This document shows, one piece after another, positions 34,160 through 40,289 of a stretch of DNA of 64,000 nucleotides. The notes beneath the pieces are model-generated. The model was not told the origin of the DNA. It saw only the letters and a program-made list of their open reading frames with translations, and made no database searches. The stretch is from Promicromonospora sp042731755 (GTDB lineage Bacteria > Actinomycetota > Actinomycetes > Actinomycetales > Cellulomonadaceae): contig NZ_JBHWLR010000008.1 of the NCBI RefSeq assembly GCF_042731755.1, positions 253,594 through 317,593 of the forward strand. The letters are read 5' to 3'. Numbering within the stretch: the stretch's first letter is position 1; every line of letters starts with the position of its first letter. A program made the translations under genes and the position numbers.

Positions 34160-34894
34160 GTGACGAACTCCCTCCGCGGACGGCATCGTGACAGCCGCCC
34201 GGCCCAGACACCGCTGACCATCCTCGCTCGTACCGCCACCGAGAACGCCGGCACAGTTGCCCGCCGCGGCGCGCTCGCCGCAGCCGCCGGTGGCGTCCTG
34301 ATCTCCACCATCGCGACGACGGCCCACGCGGCCCCGGCGATGGACCTGAAGACCGACGTCAAGACCGCGAAGCTCAACTCGGTCGACCTCAACTCCCTCA
34401 CCGCGGTGGCCAAGCAGTCCGTCGCCGCCGCCCCCACCGTGACCGTCCCGGCCGACGCGAAGATGCCGATCGAGATGGAAGCCCTGGGCACCTCCACGGG
34501 CGCCGACGGCGAGAAGGGCGAGGGCCCCGCCGTCGTCTCGGTCGACGCGCCGGACCCCGTCCCGCTCGGCCAGCAGGCCGTCAACGTCGCCTTCAACTAC
34601 CTGGGCATCACCTACGTGCTGGGCGGCAACTCGCCGGCGGAGGGCATGGACTGCTCGGGCCTGATCCAGTACACGTACGCCCAGCTCGGGATCTCCCTGC
34701 CGCACTCGTCGGGCGCGCTGCTCAGCTCCGGCTACCAGGTCACGTACCCCGAGCCCGGCGACATCGTCTGGACGCCCGGCCACGTGGCCCTCTACGCGGG
34801 CAACGGCATGATCATCGAGGCCTGGGCCGCCGGCATGCCGGTGCGCTACACCGAGATGTGGCAGAACAGCCCGACCTTCATCCGCGTCGTCTGA
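34160..34894 (+). CDS. Secreted NlpC/P60 peptidoglycan hydrolase 2
   Basis: 244 residues. Signal region (about 35-58, ending TAHAAPA), a spacer of about 75 residues, then the NlpC/P60 domain with catalytic Cys165 (MDCSGL) and His208 (PGHVALYAG). Expression is placed under c-di-AMP control by the riboswitch at 33965-34155, linking wall turnover to turgor or potassium signalling (established for the class). Closely related to the enzyme at 30905, which lacks the riboswitch. Followed by a strong hairpin. Confidence 0.92.
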   Translation: MTNSLRGRHRDSRPAQTPLTILARTATENAGTVARRGALAAAAGGVLISTIATTAHAAPAMDLKTDVKTAKLNSVDLNSLTAVAKQSVAAAPTVTVPADAKMPIEMEALGTSTGADGEKGEGPAVVSVDAPDPVPLGQQAVNVAFNYLGITYVLGGNSPAEGMDCSGLIQYTYAQLGISLPHSSGALLSSGYQVTYPEPGDIVWTPGHVALYAGNGMIIEAWAAGMPVRYTEMWQNSPTFIRVV

Positions 34895-34964
34895 CCCGGA
34901 GCGGAGCCGCAGGCTCTGACGACAAAAGGCAGAGCTGAGCCACTGTCTGAACAGAGTTTCTCGT

Positions 34965-35011
34965 GAGGCGTCGCCTCCGCCACCGGGTATCCGGTGCGGA
35001 GGCGGCGCCTC
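34965..35011. terminator. Long hairpin terminator between convergent genes
   Basis: Near-perfect stem: GAGGCG, CGCCTCCGC and CACCGG on the left pair with CCGGTG, CGGAGGCG and CGCCTC on the right around a GTAT loop, with one T/G mismatch. It lies between the NlpC/P60 gene and the convergent lipoprotein gene. No T-run. Confidence 0.75.
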
Positions 35012-35021
35012 TCGCGTATCC

Positions 35022-35957
35022 CTACTCCGGCCAGTCGCAGCTGTCCGCGATGAAGGCGAACAGGTCGGCGCGCGCCGAGTCGGGCATGGGCACGTAGATC
35101 ACGTGCTGCGTCACGCCGTCGACGCTCGCCGTCACGGGCAGGAAGGTGCCGCGCTTGTCCTCGCCCACGGCGTGGGCGTCGCAGCGGGCGGGCACCACTG
35201 CCAGCGTGACGCTGCCGGAACGCTGCCCGTCGAGCGCGGAGCCGGTCCAGCCGGAGTCCTTGCCGGCCGGGTCGGGGTTGTTCATGATCGTGGTCCCGGC
35301 GACCCGGTCGATCGTGACCTCGGGCCCGCCGTCCACCGGGTCGATCCGCAGCGTGACCAGGGCGGTCAGCTCCCCGTCGCGCGTCTCGACGGGGATGTCC
35401 GGATCGACGGCGAGGCTCGCACCCGCGGCGACCGCGGCCGTGGCGCAGTCCACCGCGTGGTTCCGCGCGAGGTGCCCGCCGGGATCGCCCACCTCCGCGA
35501 CGACGACGTCGGAGGCCGGACCCAGGTCGTCGAACTCGCCCAGGGCCAGCGTGATCGTGGCCGACGGCGCGGCGTCCGGCACCGGCTCCTCCGGTCCCGC
35601 CGGGAAGCCCGCGCACTCCGCCTCGCCGAGCTGGACGTAGACGTCCCGCGTGGTGCCGGGCCGCAGCGCCGGGGTGCGGTTCTCCTTGGTGGGCTGGGAC
35701 GGGCCGAAACCGTCCGCGTCCAGGGCACCCGACACCAGCGTCATCGTCTCGTCCGAGTCGTTGGTGACCGCGAGGACGATCTCGCGGGCGGCGTACTGCG
35801 TGCGCCCCTGGTCCACCTGGACGCTGAGGTGGTCGGCGATGTCGTCGGGCACGGGCCCCAGGGTCGACGACGGCGCGGGCGCGCCCGAACATGCGACCGC
35901 GGCCGCCCCGACCAGCGACGTCAGGACGACGACGAGGGTGGTGCGGCCGCGGGCCAC
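35022..35957 (-). CDS. Lipoprotein of unknown function
   Basis: 311 residues. Signal peptide with lipobox AVACSG (Cys about 23). The mature part is beta-rich with GALDADGFGPSQPTKENRTPALRPG and repeated Asp/Gly turns, and it ends FIADSCDWPE; paired Cys residues are likely. Translation starts at GTG 35957, six bases after the GlsB-type gene's stop, so the two form an operon. No family recognised. Confidence 0.75.
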   Translation of the reverse strand: MARGRTTLVVVLTSLVGAAAVACSGAPAPSSTLGPVPDDIADHLSVQVDQGRTQYAAREIVLAVTNDSDETMTLVSGALDADGFGPSQPTKENRTPALRPGTTRDVYVQLGEAECAGFPAGPEEPVPDAAPSATITLALGEFDDLGPASDVVVAEVGDPGGHLARNHAVDCATAAVAAGASLAVDPDIPVETRDGELTALVTLRIDPVDGGPEVTIDRVAGTTIMNNPDPAGKDSGWTGSALDGQRSGSVTLAVVPARCDAHAVGEDKRGTFLPVTASVDGVTQHVIYVPMPDSARADLFAFIADSCDWPE

Positions 35958-35962
35958 AGCGG

Positions 35963-36229
35963 TCAGGCGGTCTTGCGCCGACCGAAGATCGCCTGCGCGA
36001 TCAGGATGACGATGACCGCGCCGATCACCGCGAAGAGCCAGGTCGACCAGGACCAGAACTTGTCGAATCCGATGTTGAAGATGAGTCCGCCCAGCCAGCC
36101 GCCGAGCATGGCCCCGAGCACGCCGAGAAGCAAGGTGACCCAGAAACCGCCCGGCTGCTTGCCCGGGATGACGATGCGTGCGATGACACCGGCGATCAGT
36201 CCGAGGATGAGAAAGGCCCAGAAGCCCAT
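35963..36229 (-). CDS. GlsB/YeaQ/YmgE-family membrane protein
   Basis: 88 residues, three membrane helices. The family pattern is GFWAFLILGLIAGVIARIVIPGKQPGGF, then LLLGVLGAMLGGWLGG. Usually stress- or general-stress-induced, exact role unknown. GGAGG lies 8 nt before the ATG. First gene of a pair with the lipoprotein downstream. The 212-bp gap to the channel gene holds no recognised element. Confidence 0.88.
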   Translation of the reverse strand: MGFWAFLILGLIAGVIARIVIPGKQPGGFWVTLLLGVLGAMLGGWLGGLIFNIGFDKFWSWSTWLFAVIGAVIVILIAQAIFGRRKTA

Positions 36230-36441
36230 GGCATTTTCCTCCAGTCGTGTTGCTTGCTTGTGCTCTACTCCAGCACTGATTTGGTTCACTTGCCACCGGA
36301 CCCGCCGATTCACCCCCATATCGGTACATTGCGCTCCGACAAGTCGGGACACACCGCCGCGCTAAGGTTCGCCCGGGCAAGGGGCCCTGAGGCAAGGCCG
36401 GAGCGTGGGCTCCGGGCACGGGAAAGTGGAGGAACACCCGG

Positions 36442-37278
36442 ATGAACCAGGAGATCGGCGTACAGGCCGCGCCGCGTACCGGACGAGAGCGGCTGCGTGC
36501 CTTCCTCGACCAGAGGTGGGTCACCAACCTCGTGCTCGGGGTGATCCTGGCGAACGCCCTGGTCCTGGGCGCGGAGACGATGGTGGACGGCGAGGCGTTC
36601 GAGGTTCTGCAGAACATCGACCACGTCATGCTCGGCTTCTTCGTCCTGGAGCTGCTCCTGCGGCTGGTCGCGTACGGCTGGCGCTTCTTCCGCGACCCGT
36701 GGAACGTGTTCGACCTGCTCGTGGTGGGCGTCGCCGTGCTCCCGGCCACCGAGTCGCTGTCCGCCCTGCGTGCCCTGCGGGTGCTGCGCGTGCTGCGGGT
36801 CATCTCGGCGGTGCCCGCGCTGCGCCGCGTCGTGGACGGGCTGCTGCGGGCCGTGCCCGGGATGGGTGCCGTGGGCGCCCTGCTGGTGCTGGTCATGTAC
36901 GTGTCGGCGGTCATCGCGACCGGCCTGTTCGGCACGTCGTCCCCGGAGTACTTCGGCAGCCTGTGGACGTCGCTGTTCACGCTCTTCCAGGCCATGACGG
37001 GCGAGGCCTGGCCCGACATCGCGCGCACGGTGATGGAGACCCATCCCGCCGCGTGGATCTTCTTCGTGCTGTACATCCTGGTGGTCAGCTTCGCGGTGCT
37101 GAACCTGTTCATCGCCGTGATCGTCAACGGCATGGAGGAGATCGCGGAGGAGGAGCGCGAGGACGACGAGCAGAAGGACGAGCGTCTCGACGCCCTGGCC
37201 GAGCAGAACCGCGAGATCCTCGTCGAGCTCCGCGCCCTGCGCGCGAAGCTCGACGAGGACGACGGCGCGGCCGCCTAG
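36442..37278 (+). CDS. Single-domain voltage-gated cation channel (NavBac-like)
   Basis: 278-residue six-helix channel subunit, expected to form tetramers. S1-S4 lie in residues about 28-130; the S4 sensor has Arg110, 113, 116 and 119 at three-residue spacing (ALRALRVLRVLRVI). The pore helix and filter read FQAMTGEAW, so the filter is TGEAW with Glu188, where NaChBac has TLESW. S6 is FVLYILVVSFAVLNLFIAVI, and a charged C-terminal helix (about 230-270) looks like the family's coiled-coil assembly domain. It overlaps the convergent leuS-like gene by 4 bp. Confidence 0.9.
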   Translation: MNQEIGVQAAPRTGRERLRAFLDQRWVTNLVLGVILANALVLGAETMVDGEAFEVLQNIDHVMLGFFVLELLLRLVAYGWRFFRDPWNVFDLLVVGVAVLPATESLSALRALRVLRVLRVISAVPALRRVVDGLLRAVPGMGAVGALLVLVMYVSAVIATGLFGTSSPEYFGSLWTSLFTLFQAMTGEAWPDIARTVMETHPAAWIFFVLYILVVSFAVLNLFIAVIVNGMEEIAEEEREDDEQKDERLDALAEQNREILVELRALRAKLDEDDGAAA

Positions 37279-39269
37279 CTGGGCGTCACGCCGGGCGTCA
37301 CGTCGGGCGTCATGCCCGGGCCGGTCACGACGTTGACCAGGTGCGGCGGGCGGACCACGACCCGCCGCACCGCCCGGCCGCCCACGGCGCGCGTGACCGC
37401 CGGCCGCGCCAGGGCGGCCCGCTCCAGCTCGGCCGGGGCGACGTCCGCCGGGACCAGGACGCGGTCCCGCACCCTGCCGTCCACCTGGACCACGGCCTCG
37501 ACCTCGGACGTCACCAGGTACGCCGGGTCCACCTCCGGCCACGGCTGCGCCGCGACCGGCGTCGCGTGGCCCAGCCGCTCCCACAGCTCCTGGGCGGTGA
37601 ACGGCGCGAACAGGCTCAGCAGCACCGCGACGGCGGAGACCGCCTCGCGGTAGGCCTCCGCGCCGTCGCGCGTCCGGCCGTCGTCCCCGCCACCGTGCCC
37701 GCCAACTTGCCCGCCACCGTCCGACGGCGCCGCGCGCCGTACCTCGCCCACCAGCTCCATCAGGCGCGCGATCGCGACGTTGAACCGCCCCGCCTCGACC
37801 AGGCCGTCGACGTCGTGCACGGTCCGGTGCACCGTGCGGCGCAGGTCGTCGGACGCGCGCCCGCCCGGACCCGGCCCGCCCGGGTCGGACCCCGCCGGGA
37901 CCAGGCGCAGCACGCGGGCCAGGAACTTGCGCATCGCCTCCGGCGAGACGTCCGCCCAGTCGACGTCGTCCTCCGGCGGGCCGGCGAACAGCATCGCCAG
38001 CCGCACGGCGTCGACCCCGTGCCGGTCCAGCTCCGCGGCCAGGTCCACGCCGTTGCCCAGCGACTTGCTCATCGCGCGGCCGTGGTTGACCACCTGCCCC
38101 TGGTTCATCAGCCGCGCGTACGGCTCGGGCGACGGCACCAGGCCCATGTCGTACAGCACCTTGGTGACGAACCGCGCGTACAGCAGGTGCATCGTCGCGT
38201 GCTCGACGCCGCCCACGTACAGCGCGGCGGGCATCCACCGGGCGGCGTCCTCCGGCCGGAACGGCCCGCCGTCGTACCCGGGCGACAGGTAGCGCAGGAA
38301 GTACCAGGACGAGTCCACGAACGTGTCCATCGTGTCCGTGTCCCGCTCCGCCGGGCCGCCGCAGCGCGGGCACGTGGTCTCCACCCAGTCGCGGGCGGCG
38401 GCCAGGGGTGAGACGTCGCCCGGGGCCAGGCGGTCCCCCTCCAGGTGCGGCAGCTCGATCGGCAGCTCGTCGTCGGGCACCAGCACCTCCCCGCAGGCCG
38501 GGCAGTGCACCACCGGGATCGGCGCGCCCCAGTAGCGCTGCCGCGAGACCAGCCAGTCGTGCAGGCGATAGGTGGGCTCGCCGTCCGGCCCCGCGGAGCG
38601 GCCGATCCAGTTGCGCTGCATCGTCAGCACGTGCGCGGGCCAGCCCGGCTCCAGCAGCGCCATGTCGTCCAGCAGCCGGTCCGCGTACGCGGTGGTCCGG
38701 AAGAACCACTGCGTCAGGCTGCGCGCGACGACGGCGGTGCCGCAGCGCTCGCACGCGCCGTCGACCACCTGCTCGTTGGCCAGGACCGTGCGGTCGTGCG
38801 GGCACCAGTTCACCTCCGCCTCGGCCCGGTAGGCCAGGCCCCGCTCGTGCAGGCGGGCGAACAGCCACTGCGTCCAGCGGTAGTACTCCGGCTCGTGGGT
38901 GTGCAGCCGGCGCGACCAGTCGAACGAGACGCCGTAGCGCTCGATCGACGCCGCCTGGGTCGCGATGTTGGCCTCCGTGAACACGGCCGGGTGCTCGCCA
39001 CGGCGGATCGCCGCGTTCTCGGCCGGCAGGCCGAACGAGTCCCAGCCCACCGGGTTCAGCACGTCGAAGCCCTTGGCGCGCCAGTACCGCGCCACGACGT
39101 CGGTGATCGCGAACACCTCGGCGTGACCCATGTGCAGGTCCCCCGAGGGGTACGGGAACATCGTCAGCAGGTAGCGGCGCGGCCGCGCGCCGTCGTCGGA
39201 CGCCGCGAACGGGTGGGCCGCGGCCGGACCGCCGCCGGCGGGTTCAGGGGTGGTGCGCTGCTCGCTCAT
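37275..39269 (-). CDS. Leucyl-tRNA synthetase lacking the CP1 editing domain
   Basis: 664 residues, against about 830-960 for normal bacterial LeuRS. Class I motifs are intact: PYPSGDLHMGH (HIGH, about 39-49) and AMSKS (399-403, KMSKS variant). Zinc-type Cys pairs occur in NWCPHDR/CERCG, HCPACG and TCPRCG. RNWIGRS (219-225) is followed after 8 residues by YRLHDWLVSRQRYWG (234 on); the roughly 190-residue CP1 editing domain normally between them is absent without any frameshift. A Gly-rich insert (about 515-540) and a TPDVTPGVTPS tail are also odd. Probably a second, specialised LeuRS with its own leader-peptide control. Confidence 0.92.
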   Translation of the reverse strand: MSEQRTTPEPAGGGPAAAHPFAASDDGARPRRYLLTMFPYPSGDLHMGHAEVFAITDVVARYWRAKGFDVLNPVGWDSFGLPAENAAIRRGEHPAVFTEANIATQAASIERYGVSFDWSRRLHTHEPEYYRWTQWLFARLHERGLAYRAEAEVNWCPHDRTVLANEQVVDGACERCGTAVVARSLTQWFFRTTAYADRLLDDMALLEPGWPAHVLTMQRNWIGRSAGPDGEPTYRLHDWLVSRQRYWGAPIPVVHCPACGEVLVPDDELPIELPHLEGDRLAPGDVSPLAAARDWVETTCPRCGGPAERDTDTMDTFVDSSWYFLRYLSPGYDGGPFRPEDAARWMPAALYVGGVEHATMHLLYARFVTKVLYDMGLVPSPEPYARLMNQGQVVNHGRAMSKSLGNGVDLAAELDRHGVDAVRLAMLFAGPPEDDVDWADVSPEAMRKFLARVLRLVPAGSDPGGPGPGGRASDDLRRTVHRTVHDVDGLVEAGRFNVAIARLMELVGEVRRAAPSDGGGQVGGHGGGDDGRTRDGAEAYREAVSAVAVLLSLFAPFTAQELWERLGHATPVAAQPWPEVDPAYLVTSEVEAVVQVDGRVRDRVLVPADVAPAELERAALARPAVTRAVGGRAVRRVVVRPPHLVNVVTGPGMTPDVTPGVTPS

Positions 39270-39308
39270 GGTTCTCGCTCTCCGGTGCGTCGATCGGGTC
39301 CGGGCACG

Positions 39309-39375
39309 AAAAAGCCCCTCGCAAGGAGGGGCGGCCGCACCGGTCGTGCCCGATCGAGGGCGAATCCGGTGCGGC
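39309..39375 (-). promoter_or_regulatory. Attenuator of the leuS-like gene
   Basis: On the minus strand, a 10-bp perfect stem (GCCGCACCGG at 39375-39366 with CCGGTGCGGC at 39343-39334) starts at the leader-peptide stop codon. It is followed at once by a terminator stem GCCCCTC/GAGGGGC and five T's (39332-39309). Alternative partners exist: CCGGTGCG can pair with CGCACCGG just before the leuS ribosome site, and GGGCACGA in the first loop with TCGTGCCC after the terminator. Confidence 0.7.
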
Positions 39376-39404
39376 TACATAAGCAGCGAGTGTGCCGAGC
39401 GCAT
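39375..39404 (-). CDS. Leader peptide MRSAHSLLM
   Basis: Nine codons then TAG, ending exactly where the first attenuator stem begins. It contains adjacent Leu codons CTG and CTT, CTT being rare in this genome. Possible promoter upstream: TTTACC and TACCGT 18 bp apart, putting the transcript start a few bases before this ATG. Stalling at Leu codons when Leu-tRNA is scarce would change folding downstream. Homologous control by leucine leader peptides is known for other actinobacterial genes; this instance is inferred. Confidence 0.6.
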   Translation of the reverse strand: MRSAHSLLM

Positions 39405-39500
39405 GCCTCAACGGTACGCGGGCCTGCCGAGCCGGGTAAAGGAAGTTCGCGTGCCTACCGACGGCGGGGCCGCGCGGGGACACGAGCGCCGGATCGGTCC

Positions 39501-39641
39501 GCCGCCAGCGAGGTCCGAGCCGGCGCTCACGCCGGAGAGCGGGAGATCGTGGCTCGGCGTGCCCCCAGCGCACTCCGAACCACGGTCTCCCACCCGACGC
39601 GCCGGAGCTCGGCCCGCCCCCAGCGAGGTCCGAACTTCGTC
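39501..39641. repeat. Three spaced copies of a ~20-nt repeat
   Basis: GCCCCCAGCGAGGTCCGAAC-like units at 39501, 39561 and 39616 (variants GCCGCCAGCGAGGTCCGAGC and GCCCCCAGCGCACTCCGAAC), with a weaker shared CGCCGGAG between them; period about 55-60 bp. They lie between promoter copy C and the leuS-like leader. No open reading frame with family resemblance covers them. Role unknown. Confidence 0.6.
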
Positions 39642-39655
39642 CGCGTCGCAGCTAA

Positions 39656-39687
39656 GACGCGGGCACGTCCCGGATGTCACAGCACTT
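39656..39687 (-). promoter_or_regulatory. ECF-like promoter motif, copy C (toward leuS-like gene)
   Basis: Minus strand: AAAGTGCTGTGACATCCGGG, then CGTCTTAG; TGTGACA to CGTC spacing is 15 bp as in copies A and B. Where A and B have ATG 8 nt after CGTC, this copy has GAC, so it has no immediate start codon. It fires toward the leuS-like gene 387 bp away. Confidence 0.65.
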
Positions 39688-39832
39688 TTGGATGCATTCA
39701 CATGTGGCCTGGATCACAGGCCTACCGGATGAAATTGGATCGCGCGCGCTGAACGATGCCCTGGGCACCCATATCGGACGCCGACATCGGCCCGAACCGG
39801 ACGTCACAGAACAATCCGAAGAAATTTCCAGA

Positions 39833-39863
39833 AGTGCTGTGACATCCGGGCGGCTCGCGCGTC
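39833..39863 (+). promoter_or_regulatory. ECF-like promoter motif, copy B
   Basis: AGTGCTGTGACATCCGGG, then CGTCTGGG: TGTGACA at 39838-39844, CGTC at 39860-39863, 15 bp between, 8 nt to ATG 39872. Divergent from copy C; the 156 bp between the two -35 sides hold no gene but do contain a weaker GTCACAG copy near 39802. Confidence 0.7.
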
Positions 39864-39871
39864 TGGGCTGC

Positions 39872-40093
39872 ATGGAACACACCGAGCACCCCGAACTCGT
39901 TCGTCTGGGCGCCCAGTACCTGCGCGCGTACGCGGAGGGCGATGCCGTCAACCTCTACCGCCTGGCCGACGCGTGGGGGGCGAGCGACCTGATCGCCGCC
40001 ACCTGCGAGGTCGCGCTCGCGATCATCCACGCGACGTCCGGACCGCAGGGCCTCGACGCAGTATCGACCGCGTTCTCGACCACCCGGAGGTGA
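39872..40093 (+). CDS. Small orphan protein under ECF-like promoter
   Basis: 73 residues, predicted soluble and mostly helical: HPELVRLGAQYLRAYAEGDAVNLYRLADAWGASDLIAATCEV with a single Cys. No family recognised. The ATG is set by promoter copy B, and the same promoter-to-start spacing at 23679 supports it. GGAGG at its last codons (GGAGGTGA) is placed to serve a downstream start at 40101, but the main fusion start is more likely 40290. Probably part of the sigma-fusion system. Confidence 0.6.
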   Translation: MEHTEHPELVRLGAQYLRAYAEGDAVNLYRLADAWGASDLIAATCEVALAIIHATSGPQGLDAVSTAFSTTRR

Positions 40094-40289
40094 GTGCCTG
40101 ATGGAGACGACCAGACCCGCGCCCGAGCCCGCGCTCGGGACCCCTTCGGAGGCCGTGCCGGCCGCGGCCCCCAGCGGCGCCGCCACGGCGTCCGATCACG
40201 CCGGAAAGTTGCACAAACGTGCATCTGTGGTGCGATCATTGCCGAGCGAGTCGAAACCGGACACTATGCGCAGAGGGGAACAGGTTCGC

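Noticed and set aside
35022..37133. A 703-residue minus-strand protein
   Set aside because: Upstream half is antisense to the cation-channel gene; the lipoprotein with a clear lipobox starts at 35957.
37275..39269. CP1 loss through frameshift or pseudogene decay
   Set aside because: The frame is continuous with all catalytic motifs, and neither neighbouring frame encodes CP1 residues (GTGAVMAVP-like) at the junction.
39270..39410. T-box riboswitch in the leuS-like leader
   Set aside because: No T-box bulge consensus or specifier stem is visible; the leader peptide with terminator explains the structure better.
39501..39641. CRISPR or protein-coding repeats
   Set aside because: Only three imperfect copies, no cas genes, and open frames through them are Arg/Pro-rich shadows.
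39656..39863. Assignment of the promoter to ECF41
   Set aside because: The -35 element has TGTGACA rather than TGTCACA and spacing 15 instead of 16, and no ECF41-type sigma with a SnoaL-like tail is present.
40101..40289. N-terminal extension of fusion protein 1 from ATG 40101
   Set aside because: The extension is Ala/Pro-rich without counterpart in the paralogue, whose N-terminus matches exactly from GTG 40290; the interval also holds a palindrome and promoter-like bases. Not fully excluded.
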